A DNA stretch of 64,000 bases. Source: Sphingobacteriaceae bacterium (GTDB taxonomy: Bacteria; Bacteroidota; Bacteroidia; B-17B0; Aurantibacillaceae). The stretch lies in contig JADJLA010000018.1 in assembly GCA_016705695.1 (NCBI GenBank), positions 124,001 to 188,000 of the forward strand, in the 5' to 3' direction. Made by a program: the position numbers and the translations under genes. A model generated the notes under the pieces. The model was not told where the DNA came from. It was given only the letters and a program-made list of their open reading frames with translations, and ran no database searches. Shown here in pieces: positions 40,531 to 49,520 of the stretch (within the stretch, counting starts at the first letter, position 1; each line of letters opens with the position of its first letter).

Positions 40531-41412
40531 CTACCCTATCTTCACCGATGTCATAGATAGAGACCCCGCCAAAAGTTTATCATTAAATAGCTCCAGCTTA
40601 TCCTTTTCATTCTTTAACCCAAGGGTGTAGATGAGCGGCAAATAATGATCGGGCGTTGGAACAGCTTTTTGTAATGGCTTGCCAAATTTTTCGTAATGAA
40701 TGAGTTGATCAAAATCACCTTTCAATAACAATGCATTTGTTTTTTCTCGTGCTTCAATAGCCCAATCGTAACCAAAGTTTTCGTTGATGCGATCAAAAGC
40801 CGCGTCGTATAAATTATGAATAATGTTTCCGCTGCCAACAATTAAAATTCCTTTATCGCGCAGGCTTTGTAATTCTTTTGCCAATTCAAAATGCCATTGT
40901 GCATCTTTTGTATAGTCGATACTTAATTGGATAACCGGAACGTCGGCATTTGGAAATAAATGTTTCAACACCGACCAAGCGCCATGATCTAATCCCCAAG
41001 TTTCATCCAAACCAACGCTTGCTTTTTTGATGAGTTCTTTTGTTTGCTTTGCCAATTCCGGGGCGCCCGGTGCAGAATATTGCACTTTATATAAAGCTTC
41101 CGGAAATCCGCCAAAATCGTGAATTGTTTTTGGTTTAGGCATTGCCGTTACCATTGTTCCCTTGGTGTACCAGTGCGCCGATACACATACAATGGCTTTT
41201 ACTTTTGGTAAGGTCTTGGCTATGGTTCTAAATCCACTTACATATTCGTTTTCTTCAATGGCGTTCATTGGGCTTCCATGCCCCAGGAACAATACAGGCA
41301 TTTTTTCAGTAAGCGGCAATTGCTGCGAAAATTTGTTTAGATCAGATAGTTTCATATTCATGCCCGCCAAGGGAATTAGTGAAAATAATTTTATAAATTG
41401 CTTACGGTCCAT
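40531..41412 (-). CDS. ygiD: LigB-type extradiol dioxygenase, YgiD-like (4,5-DOPA dioxygenase)
   Basis: 293 residues. PVLFLGHGSPMNAIEEN, VCVSAHWYTKG and VGSGNIIHNLYDAAFD provide the metal-binding His/Glu set of the YgiD/LigB family, which cleaves catecholic rings. DETWGLDHGAWSVLKHLFP is also conserved. The N-terminus (MDRKQFIKLFSLIPLAGMNM) is about 25 residues longer than YgiD and resembles a Tat-associated leader without twin arginine, so it may be membrane-targeted or simply extended. Physiological substrate is unknown. Confidence 0.88.
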   Translation of the reverse strand: MDRKQFIKLFSLIPLAGMNMKLSDLNKFSQQLPLTEKMPVLFLGHGSPMNAIEENEYVSGFRTIAKTLPKVKAIVCVSAHWYTKGTMVTAMPKPKTIHDFGGFPEALYKVQYSAPGAPELAKQTKELIKKASVGLDETWGLDHGAWSVLKHLFPNADVPVIQLSIDYTKDAQWHFELAKELQSLRDKGILIVGSGNIIHNLYDAAFDRINENFGYDWAIEAREKTNALLLKGDFDQLIHYEKFGKPLQKAVPTPDHYLPLIYTLGLKNEKDKLELFNDKLLAGSLSMTSVKIG

Positions 41413-41487
41413 AAGGGTTTACATGGCAAAGTAAGAAATTATACACACAGGAATATACATAATTATCCTTAAAAACCGATAGATGGG

Positions 41488-41518
41488 TTTGGGATTTACG
41501 CGAATTGTTGTACATTTA
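41488..41518 (+). promoter_or_regulatory. Consensus promoter of the polysaccharide sugar-transferase gene (TTTG-19-TACATTTA)
   Basis: TTTG at 41488-41491, a 19-nt spacer and TACATTTA at 41511-41518, about 20 nt before the ATG at 41539. Confidence 0.65.
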
Positions 41519-41538
41519 TTTTCTATACCAAAAAATTA

Positions 41539-42885
41539 ATGTCATTAAACCGTTACTTATTACCCCTCAATTTATTAGGCGAGCTTGTCATCATCTCCTT
41601 ATGGGTTTTGCTTAGCGGCGTGATTCCAACCCTTCTCGATATATTTTTCTTCCTTACCTTTTGCTGGATGGTGAGCACTTTGCTTACCAAAAATTACTAC
41701 ATTAATCGCTTGCCCGGGATTTTGATCAACGCATTAAATCTTAGTAAGCATTTCTTATTGTATTTTTTATTTCTATTCGTTTACCTTCAGATCGTTCATA
41801 AAACACAAATATCCCATAAACAGATCATCACCTTTGCTTTATGGCTTTATGTATTCCTACTCGTATGGCGTATTTTTGTATTCACCTTCACTAAGCAAGC
41901 TTTAAAGATTAGTAAAAACCGCCAGCCTGTGGTCATCGCAGGCGTTAGTGTAGCCAGCATTCATTTTAAAGAATTTGTAGAATCGCATCCTGAATACGGT
42001 ATGAACATTTTGGGATTCTTTACTGATAAGACCAACGAAAAGGTGAATGTATTAGGAACCTTTGATGAGTTGATCCCTTTTTGTCAAAACAACAAGGTTA
42101 GCGAGATCATTTGCTCGGCCGATAAGTTGAATAAAGATGATATCAATAATATTTTAGAATACTGCGAAAATAACTTCATTCCATTAAAGGTCATCCCGGA
42201 TTCAGCAGGATTCCTAGGAAGAAATCTCGTTACAACCTTTATTGAACACATGCCCTTGTTGGCGCTTCGCAAAAATCCGTTTGATGAAGCAACCAATCAA
42301 TTCTTAAAACGCGGTTTTGATATTATATTTTCGCTTACGATCATAGTGTTCGTACTCTCATGGCTTATGCCTATCATTGCTATCTTGATAAAGTTAAGCT
42401 CAAGGGGGCCGATATTCTTTATACAAGAACGTTCAGGGATAAGAAATAAATCGTTCAAGTGTTTTAAGTTCCGAAGCATGCGCACCGAGAACAATGCCGA
42501 ATTTAAACAAGCTACTAAAAACGATTCTAGGGTTACAAAAATTGGCGCCTTCCTCCGTAAGACCAGCTTAGATGAATTGCCTCAGTTCTTCAATGTTTTA
42601 ATAGGGAACATGTCTATTGTTGGGCCGCGCCCACATCCATTAAAACTTACCGAAGAATACTCGCAAAAAGTGGACAAATACATGGTAAGGCATCTTGTTA
42701 AGCCCGGGATCACCGGCCTTTCGCAGGTAATGGGTTACAGGGGCGAAACCAAGGATCTTTACTTAATGAAAATGAGAGTGAGAATGGATCGCTTCTATAT
42801 AGACAACTGGTCGTTCTATTTGGATCTAAAGGTTGTTTACTCTACCGTTTTACTGATCTTTAGAAAAGACAATAATGCTTATTGA
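41539..42885 (+). CDS. Undecaprenyl-phosphate sugar phosphotransferase (WcaJ/PglC-type)
   Basis: 448 residues. N-terminal four to five transmembrane helices (about 10-125), a CoA-binding-like domain (about 130-240), then the bacterial sugar transferase domain: FLKRGFDIIFSLTIIVFVLSW, IFFIQERSGIRNKSFKCFKFRSM, LRKTSLDELPQFFNVLIGNMSIVGPRPHP and VKPGITGLSQVMGYRGET. The Glu/Asp pair of the DELPQ motif is catalytic. It moves a sugar-1-phosphate onto the lipid carrier and starts assembly of the surface polysaccharide built by the opposing operon. Confidence 0.93.
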   Translation: MSLNRYLLPLNLLGELVIISLWVLLSGVIPTLLDIFFFLTFCWMVSTLLTKNYYINRLPGILINALNLSKHFLLYFLFLFVYLQIVHKTQISHKQIITFALWLYVFLLVWRIFVFTFTKQALKISKNRQPVVIAGVSVASIHFKEFVESHPEYGMNILGFFTDKTNEKVNVLGTFDELIPFCQNNKVSEIICSADKLNKDDINNILEYCENNFIPLKVIPDSAGFLGRNLVTTFIEHMPLLALRKNPFDEATNQFLKRGFDIIFSLTIIVFVLSWLMPIIAILIKLSSRGPIFFIQERSGIRNKSFKCFKFRSMRTENNAEFKQATKNDSRVTKIGAFLRKTSLDELPQFFNVLIGNMSIVGPRPHPLKLTEEYSQKVDKYMVRHLVKPGITGLSQVMGYRGETKDLYLMKMRVRMDRFYIDNWSFYLDLKVVYSTVLLIFRKDNNAY

Positions 42886-42966
42886 TTTTTTATTGGAAAC
42901 ATCAGTTTTATGATTAAATTTGAGATTGAAATTATAATTACACCATAAAAAATAATTCCGTCCGCA

Positions 42967-43830
42967 ATGACAAACACTCCCGAAGAAATAGATCTGTTGT
43001 ACGTTCTCCGCAACATCACTAAAGGAACTTCTAACCTGTTCAACTGGCTCTTTAATACCACAGTTAAACATTTTATTTTATTAACGTTGTTTGTGTTGGG
43101 TGGGATGGGTTTAGGTTTTTCTGTTTTTTCTGTTAAGCAACCCGTATATACCTCTGAAATTACAATTTCACATATTCGATTCAATAACGACCAATGTTAT
43201 GAGCTTATAAACAATCTTACAGAATTGAGTGGTAATCATGAGAAAATTTCAAAAACACTTAAACTCGACATGGCAACGGCCATGAAAATAAAGAAATTTA
43301 TGTTCGAGCCACTTAGCACTCGTTACTCACGAATATTTTCTGATTCCGCTTCAGTTATCACGCCATTTAAAGTTGAAGTAGAGGTTTACGACCCTTCTAT
43401 TTATGATACACTTCAAGCGCAGATCATGAATTACCTTGAAACAAATGAATATGGCGTAAAAAGAAAATTAATAGATGCTGAATATTGGAATAATTTTTCG
43501 AATAGGGTGGAAAAAGAGGTTGAGTCAATTGATACATTAAGAGCACTCGTTAATCAAAGTATAAAACAAAAGAATTTTGGAAGTGGCGTTGTTATCGATC
43601 AACCGATTGATCCTGTAAAAATATCACAAAGATCAATTGAGTTGCAAAACGCACAACTTAAAGCACAAGAAAAAATAAAACTGAATAACAGCTTTGAATT
43701 AGTTCTTGGGTTTAATGGTGGGATAGAAAAAACAGCCGACGTTATATTAAGTATGATGTTCGGAGCTGCTGCGGGGTATTTGATTGGCCTCTTATGGTTA
43801 TACATAAGGCAAAAAAGGGCTATTGCCTGA
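42967..43830 (+). CDS. Wzz-like chain-length determinant protein
   Basis: 287 residues with transmembrane segments near 35-55 and 255-275 flanking a periplasmic domain (about 60-250) with coiled-coil character, the architecture of polysaccharide co-polymerases. The second helix is preceded by ELVLGFNGGIEKTADVILSMMFGAAAGYLIGLLW rather than the usual proline-glycine motif, so it is a divergent member. No cytoplasmic kinase domain is present. It follows the sugar transferase by 81 nt and converges with the wecG-like gene. Confidence 0.7.
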   Translation: MTNTPEEIDLLYVLRNITKGTSNLFNWLFNTTVKHFILLTLFVLGGMGLGFSVFSVKQPVYTSEITISHIRFNNDQCYELINNLTELSGNHEKISKTLKLDMATAMKIKKFMFEPLSTRYSRIFSDSASVITPFKVEVEVYDPSIYDTLQAQIMNYLETNEYGVKRKLIDAEYWNNFSNRVEKEVESIDTLRALVNQSIKQKNFGSGVVIDQPIDPVKISQRSIELQNAQLKAQEKIKLNNSFELVLGFNGGIEKTADVILSMMFGAAAGYLIGLLWLYIRQKRAIA

Positions 43831-43845
43831 GCCAGATCTTGATAT

Positions 43846-44631
43846 TTAATTGAAAGCGTTTTTGTTACCAAAAGTGCTTTTTAATTTTTCTATAAGAGTT
43901 AGATAAATGAACCGCGTGTTCGTTTTAAAATATCTTGCAAAAAGTCTTTGCGGTTCCTGCCCAAGTCTAAACAGCCATTCAAGTCCCACTTTTCTCATAA
44001 ATTCAGGTGCTCTGTTTACGGTTCCGGCAAAGGTTGCGAACGCGCCACCTACTCCTAATACTACGGAGAATATCTTTCCGGAATTTTCTGCCATCCATTT
44101 CTCCTGTTTTGGACAACCCAAAGCAACAAGTACAATGTTAGCATTTGAATTATTTATCATATCAATATAAATGCTATTATTAATAGGTTGATCGAATGGT
44201 GGTGAAAATGTTCCTGCGATTTCAATTCCGGGATATAGTTGCATTGCTTTAAGCTTAATTTTTTCTAGCAGGTCGTTGCTACTCCCAAAAAAAAATATTT
44301 TTAATTTGCGTTCTTCGGCTATTTTTATAACATCGGGCATTAGATCCATTCCTGCCACACGATCCTGATTAATGCCATAGAAAGACCTTAATGATTTTAC
44401 TAGTGGCATTCCATCTGCCAAAACAAGATCCGCATTATTAACTTGTTCGGAAAATTTTTGATGTTGATGGGCTTCAATGGCCATATGCACATTTGCAAAA
44501 CATATATAGGATGGTTTCCTGCTCGTTGCTAGTTCTACGATCTTTTGCAGGGTTTCTGAATAACTTATAATATCAATATTGAGCGTAAGAATACGTTTTT
44601 TGTTTTTTCCTTTATCCATATCAATTCCCAT
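43846..44631 (-). CDS. WecG/TagA/CpsF family glycosyltransferase (GT26)
   Basis: 261 residues. The family pattern is clear: YICFANVHMAIEAHQHQKFSEQVNNADLVLADGMPLV, VAGMDLMPDVIK, KIFFFGSSNDLLEK, VALGCPKQEKWMAENSGK and APEFMRKVGLEWLFRLGQEPQRLFARYFKTN. It transfers a (usually N-acetylmannosaminuronic or similar) sugar to a lipid-linked intermediate. The catalytic Asp is in ADGMP. Its start overlaps the Wzy-like gene; an ATG at 44619, just after that gene's stop, is an alternative start. It is the last gene of the polysaccharide operon. Confidence 0.92.
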   Translation of the reverse strand: MGIDMDKGKNKKRILTLNIDIISYSETLQKIVELATSRKPSYICFANVHMAIEAHQHQKFSEQVNNADLVLADGMPLVKSLRSFYGINQDRVAGMDLMPDVIKIAEERKLKIFFFGSSNDLLEKIKLKAMQLYPGIEIAGTFSPPFDQPINNSIYIDMINNSNANIVLVALGCPKQEKWMAENSGKIFSVVLGVGGAFATFAGTVNRAPEFMRKVGLEWLFRLGQEPQRLFARYFKTNTRFIYLTLIEKLKSTFGNKNAFN

Positions 44632-45892
44632 TCAGCTCAATACTTTTATTTCCTCCCAACATTTTAAAAGCAAAGAACGAATTGAAAAAAGCATAAAATA
44701 CCACACCATACTGTGTACATAAGGTAGATTCGGTTAAACAGCACGCCGAAAAAATGATAATGAACGCCAGATAAAGAAAATTCCTCCTTCGATACGCCAC
44801 AATTACCGCCACAAGCAGCGTTGACACCAATGTTACAAGTCCTACCAAACCAAGCCCTAAAGTTGTTTGAAAATACTGATTATGTGCGTTGAATTTATCC
44901 TTAAAAGAATAATGAAGGAAATTTTTTTTATACTCCACCTGTAATTCATCCTGTGTATCGCCTATACCAACCCCAAATAAAGGTTGTTTTTTTATGATGA
45001 TATAACTACACTCCCATTGGGCCAAACGTGTCGTAAATCCATTGTAGATATTCAATTCCGAGAATTCGTACTTATGGTTTTCTTTTATTTGCATAAGCCG
45101 AGCCTTTAAAACTGTGTTCTTGCTAATGGCAAAGTAAACAAGGCCGGCAAATCCGCAGATCAAAACTATGCCAAGTAAAAGATTCCTTTTCTTGATCGCG
45201 TATATAACAATACCTACCAGCGCTCCAAAACAAAAGAACACAATTATAAATCGTATAGAAAGAAGAAAAATAAGAAGGGTGAAAAAAGCAACCAAGATAA
45301 AAAGAGATGCTTTTCTAAAACGGTTCGAAACCACCGGGTCGTTATGATACAAATGGATGACAATACAAATGCTCAACATTAAATAAATGGAATAATAGGT
45401 AGCATGAAAATTAAATAAGGTAACAAGGTCGTGATAAAAGAAATAATTAAGCTCGTATCTTATATAACAATACGTTGCGTATAGGAGCCCCGTAGCTCCC
45501 AGTATAAAATTCGCGAGTAGAAATGCCCATAGTAATCTATTTATCTTTTTTGTTGTAAGAGCCTTTGAAGATGCCGCTATTATTGGAAAAAGCAAGAGGG
45601 AAAATTGCTTTTCAAGTTCAAATTTACCGTATGCTTTGTTTTGAGTATACAGCATGCTTGCTAGCGTTACAAGATACAAACTGACATTTAAGTAGAAAAG
45701 CTTATTGCTCTTTAATGTGTTTAATAATCTTGAGAAACTATTTTGTATGAGCCACACGAAAGAAAGTGTAAAAATAGCTATGCTGTTTATTCTCATCGAA
45801 AAAGGCAAGGTAACTATTGATGCTACCAGACATATAAAAAACAACTCATCTATGAGTTTGCTCTTGTCTTTATATATTTCTGTAGTGATCAT
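44621..45892 (-). CDS. O-antigen ligase/polymerase (Wzy/WaaL-like) membrane protein
   Basis: 423 residues with 10-12 hydrophobic segments. The large periplasmic loop contains QPLFGVGIGDTQDELQVEYKK and FNAHNQYFQTTLGLGLVGL, the O-antigen ligase (Wzy_C) motif with the key His-Asn region. It polymerises repeat units or ligates them to a lipid or protein acceptor. A second polymerase-like gene lies at 46981, so the two may divide polymerase and ligase roles. It is preceded 8 nt upstream by the GT4 gene. Confidence 0.85.
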   Translation of the reverse strand: MITTEIYKDKSKLIDELFFICLVASIVTLPFSMRINSIAIFTLSFVWLIQNSFSRLLNTLKSNKLFYLNVSLYLVTLASMLYTQNKAYGKFELEKQFSLLLFPIIAASSKALTTKKINRLLWAFLLANFILGATGLLYATYCYIRYELNYFFYHDLVTLFNFHATYYSIYLMLSICIVIHLYHNDPVVSNRFRKASLFILVAFFTLLIFLLSIRFIIVFFCFGALVGIVIYAIKKRNLLLGIVLICGFAGLVYFAISKNTVLKARLMQIKENHKYEFSELNIYNGFTTRLAQWECSYIIIKKQPLFGVGIGDTQDELQVEYKKNFLHYSFKDKFNAHNQYFQTTLGLGLVGLVTLVSTLLVAVIVAYRRRNFLYLAFIIIFSACCLTESTLCTQYGVVFYAFFNSFFAFKMLGGNKSIELNGN

Positions 45893-45899
45893 TAATGAT

Positions 45900-46988
45900 T
45901 CAAATTACATCTTGAAATACTGTCTTAAGTTTTTCTTCCATAATAAATGAGGTATAACGTGCCGTGAATTTCCTTCTCCCATTCTCACCCATTTGCTTCC
46001 GCAGGTTTTCATTTGATGCCAATAATTCCATTTTAACCGCCAACGCGCTTGCGTCGTTTTTTGGCACAAGACATCCGTTCACTCCCTCTTCCACCATTTC
46101 AGGTATAGCTCCTTCAATGGTTGATATCACGGGTAATTCAAATTGCATGGCTTCAATTATAACTAGGGGAAAAGCATCATTCAATGTTGGATGAACAAAA
46201 ACACCTGCTTTGCTTAAGGCTTCATATTTGGCATCTCCGTATTTGGCATTCTCAACAATCACATGATCCTTTAATTGTTTAGTAGAAATATACTGTACGA
46301 CTTCTTCTTTACTCACATCGGCGGGCTTACCAATTACTCTGGCTATAAAATCCTTCCTTTTTTCCTTTAAAATCGCAAGTGCATCTAGAAACACGAAAAT
46401 CCCTTTCGCTCTCATTAAATTTGAAAGGTAAAGAAACTCTACTTTCTCATTTCGTTTATCCAGCTCGTATTTCTTTTGCACAGGCATTATCCCATTATTT
46501 ACTGTAAAACATTTTCCGTCAAAAACTGAACCTACATCCTGCCCAAGACTATCCGAAAGTGATATAATTGAAGAGTTTTTAAACGCGTATTTATATAAGC
46601 TTCTCTTTAGTCGGCTTTTTTTGCTTTCTTCGTCTATCCCTTTTACATGCAAATGATAAATAACTTTCACTTTCATTCTTTTTAATATAAATGCGTAAAA
46701 CACATCTCTGTAAAAGCTTATCCCCATTGAAGAAAAAGAAAAATAAACCAACTGGGGTTTAAATCGCCTTATTTCAGAAATAAGCTTAAACGCATATGTA
46801 AACATCTTAAATGCTTTTGCAATGGAGAATTCGCCAATGTCCTCCATGCTTTTTGCAAATCGCAAAGGAAGTACAGATATTTCGAATGCTGAATTAATAC
46901 TTTTGCTCTCAACAAACATCTTATTTATGCTTGATGAACCATGTAACGGAGGGGGCAACTGCACCATGAACAAAATACGGTTACGCAT
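45900..46988 (-). CDS. GT4 family glycosyltransferase
   Basis: 362 residues with the GT-B fold. The N-terminus ILFMVQLPPPLHGSSSINKMF fits the glycine-rich GT4 opening. The C-terminal half has EFLYLSNLMRAKGIFVFLDALAIL, GVFVHPTLNDAFPLVIIEAMQFELPVI (the EX7E donor-binding motif) and GCLVPKNDASALAVKMELL. It adds a sugar to the growing repeat unit at the cytoplasmic face; donor and linkage are not predictable. Its start overlaps the end of the Wzy-like gene. Confidence 0.9.
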   Translation of the reverse strand: MRNRILFMVQLPPPLHGSSSINKMFVESKSINSAFEISVLPLRFAKSMEDIGEFSIAKAFKMFTYAFKLISEIRRFKPQLVYFSFSSMGISFYRDVFYAFILKRMKVKVIYHLHVKGIDEESKKSRLKRSLYKYAFKNSSIISLSDSLGQDVGSVFDGKCFTVNNGIMPVQKKYELDKRNEKVEFLYLSNLMRAKGIFVFLDALAILKEKRKDFIARVIGKPADVSKEEVVQYISTKQLKDHVIVENAKYGDAKYEALSKAGVFVHPTLNDAFPLVIIEAMQFELPVISTIEGAIPEMVEEGVNGCLVPKNDASALAVKMELLASNENLRKQMGENGRRKFTARYTSFIMEEKLKTVFQDVI

Positions 46989-48231
46989 TCTCCTCCGAAA
47001 ATTTTAATTTTAAACTAATCACAAACATACTTAGACCACACCAATAAATAAACATACTCATGATAGGAGCTGTTAATCCCATGATCACTATTGGAATAAG
47101 TATAACCGCTAAATAATATTTTAAAACGACCTTATTATTGAACAGTTTTTTGAGTTTGCTGTATTGTTTCTTTAAAATATAGAAAATGAACCACATGGCA
47201 AATAAGCCACCGTTAACAAAAAGTTCGAGTAATTGGTTGTGTGGCCCTGGTGCTATTTTTGAAACCGCGGCCATTGTGTTGGTGGCCCCTTGTCTAAACA
47301 TGTCGGGCGCTGAACCGTAACCACAGCCAAAAAGAACCTGCCAGGTATCAATAGTCTTTAGGCTGGTAATATAAACATTCCAAATGAAGCCTCTTCCGGT
47401 AAACAACTGTCCTTCAAATTTAAAGTGTCTGAAATCAAAGTTCAATCGATTCGTTTCTATGTCGGGAATAAGAATATAGATAAATGAAATGCTTAGAATT
47501 ATAACCGCTGCAAAAACCGACGCCTTGATAAATCTGTACTTTTCATCAATTAAATAAGTGAAAAAGCCAAGATATAATATAGATGTCATGATGCCCGACT
47601 TAATTTTAGTCATGAATTCAAGAGCAACCATAACTACAAATAATATGTACACGTTAGAAGTTTTCCTAAAAAGAGCTATGTTAACAAAAAAGAAGAAAAT
47701 AATAACTGCGAGTTCTATTCCATGAAAAAGGAACCCGTTAACTCTTAGAACTTTTTCTGTTCCAAATATTGTGATATTTACATAGGTTGCGTTCAAAATT
47801 TCAAGGGGCACTACTTTGATCAACTGTAGTACAGCTAATCCTATTGGGGCTGCAGCGCAAATTAAAAACTTATTTCTGTAAAGTCTTAAAGTTTCTAGGC
47901 TAATACTACTAAAGCAAACGATATTAACCACCAATATAAATAACATTGGTCCGGACATGAAATCAATAAAATCCTTCAAATAAAAAACCTTGGCTGTAAA
48001 TAGCTGAATGATCGCAAAACACAGCGCTAGTAATAAAAATCCGTGTGATCTTTTGTTCTTAATAAAAAGAAGAAAAACATTGATAAAGATAGCGCCAATA
48101 TATATCCAGTGAATTTTTAAAGGTCCTATGGCAGGCAAAACATTTCCTGCAATAATCATCAACGGCACATAGCAAATAAGTTCAAGCAGTGTGTTTTCAA
48201 AAAATTGATCTGACCTTATTTTAGCTAGCAT
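46981..48231 (-). CDS. Wzy-like polysaccharide polymerase (multi-spanning membrane protein)
   Basis: About 416 residues from the ATG at 48231, with 10 or more transmembrane segments. The periplasmic loop has TGRGFIWNVYITSLKTIDTWQVLFGCGYGSAPD and GPHNQLLELFVNGG, matching the Wzy/O-antigen-ligase pattern (R-x6-9-GxG...H-N). An ATG 24 codons upstream lies within the Wzx coding region and is less likely. The ATG overlaps the Wzx stop region, so translation is coupled. It is the second polymerase-like protein of the cluster. Confidence 0.8.
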   Translation of the reverse strand: MLAKIRSDQFFENTLLELICYVPLMIIAGNVLPAIGPLKIHWIYIGAIFINVFLLFIKNKRSHGFLLLALCFAIIQLFTAKVFYLKDFIDFMSGPMLFILVVNIVCFSSISLETLRLYRNKFLICAAAPIGLAVLQLIKVVPLEILNATYVNITIFGTEKVLRVNGFLFHGIELAVIIFFFFVNIALFRKTSNVYILFVVMVALEFMTKIKSGIMTSILYLGFFTYLIDEKYRFIKASVFAAVIILSISFIYILIPDIETNRLNFDFRHFKFEGQLFTGRGFIWNVYITSLKTIDTWQVLFGCGYGSAPDMFRQGATNTMAAVSKIAPGPHNQLLELFVNGGLFAMWFIFYILKKQYSKLKKLFNNKVVLKYYLAVILIPIVIMGLTAPIMSMFIYWCGLSMFVISLKLKFSEENA

Positions 48232-49520
48232 GCCTGGGGGTTTTTGCGAGCTACCGTGTGTGTCGCTATTAAAGAAATAATGAGTTGAACCAAAAGCCCA
48301 CAAGCAACAGGTATTGCTGCCATTAAAATGTTGCTTTCTCTTATAAGTATAAACGCGAGTGATAAGCTTGTAATTATTCCAGCGAACATGGAAAACGTAA
48401 GAATATTAGTTTTTTTATAATAGGTGCACAAAATATAACTGTAGGCGTATATAAAAAATAAGAACTGTCCAAATATAAGAACAGGTAGTACGGTAAAGGA
48501 GGATAAAAATGCTCCGTTCTTAAAATACATCAAAAAAAGATAGGTTAGCGGCAAGATGATCACGATGGTTCCCAATCCAATGTAGATCAATGCTCTTAAA
48601 TAGAAACGTATCATTTTGGGATGACCGTTACTTTCCTCAAGTCTTTTGTATGCCTTTGGATAAAGCCCCGTTATACTTGATGAGACCGCTAAATAATAAA
48701 CAGAGGCCAGCTGCGCTGATAAACTGAAAAGACCAAGATCGTTATAGTTCAAAGAACCCGAAATAATAACTCTGTACCCGTGTGAATAACCAATGCCGCC
48801 TAAAGCATAGATCATTAACGGGAAAGCATAACGCAATAATTCCATTACGTTTTCTTTCTTTATCTGGGTAAGCGGGAAAACTTTAAATACAATAACCATC
48901 GCTAAAAACATTACCAAACTTACAATTAACAGCATGAGTGATACATGGAACGAAGATTCTCCATATAAAAAAATACCCACTAACAATAATCCAAACATCA
49001 AGGCTTTACTTAAGATAAGGAACAAGGCATATTTAAGCGGTTTTTCTTCAACAATAAATAGATTTGGAAATATCTCGCTGAAGGAATATAAAAATGCGGC
49101 TAGAACAATGAGTAGATATTCCTTTACAAAATCAATTTGCAAATACTGGTCAACATGAACTAATTTATATCCTAAAAGTCCAAGAACAAGTAGTAAACAT
49201 CCTCCTAAAAGAAACCACATAACTACAACATGTGAAACCAGGCTCTTCTTATCCTTCTTATATTCTTTATCAAAATAATATCTAAGAACAACGGCGTTTA
49301 AGCCAAAGGTAAAAAGAACATAAAGTGTAGAAAATAAAGAAATTATAAGAGAAACTTTTCCGAAGAAGGAAATTGGAAGAATGTAGGCTAGGGAAAAATT
49401 CTGAATGAAAACTATCCCGTACCCGATCGCGGAGGCCATCACATAGATGAGTGACTTTTTTAACTCAGGCGAGCTTTTTAGTTTATCAATATCGAGGCGT
49501 AGCTTGGTAAGAACCTTCAC
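48225..49520 (-). CDS. Polysaccharide flippase (Wzx-like, MATE/MOP superfamily)
   Basis: 431 residues with about 12-14 transmembrane helices, starting with a charged 20-residue cytoplasmic segment and then LIYVMASAIGYGIVFIQNFSLAYILPISFFGKVSLI, the typical opening of oligosaccharide flippases. It carries lipid-linked repeat units from the cytoplasmic to the periplasmic face. Its start codon overlaps the stop of the frameshifted glycosyltransferase gene. Assignment comes from topology and context; no catalytic motif exists for this family. Confidence 0.85.
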   Translation of the reverse strand: MKVLTKLRLDIDKLKSSPELKKSLIYVMASAIGYGIVFIQNFSLAYILPISFFGKVSLIISLFSTLYVLFTFGLNAVVLRYYFDKEYKKDKKSLVSHVVVMWFLLGGCLLLVLGLLGYKLVHVDQYLQIDFVKEYLLIVLAAFLYSFSEIFPNLFIVEEKPLKYALFLILSKALMFGLLLVGIFLYGESSFHVSLMLLIVSLVMFLAMVIVFKVFPLTQIKKENVMELLRYAFPLMIYALGGIGYSHGYRVIISGSLNYNDLGLFSLSAQLASVYYLAVSSSITGLYPKAYKRLEESNGHPKMIRFYLRALIYIGLGTIVIILPLTYLFLMYFKNGAFLSSFTVLPVLIFGQFLFFIYAYSYILCTYYKKTNILTFSMFAGIITSLSLAFILIRESNILMAAIPVACGLLVQLIISLIATHTVARKNPQAC

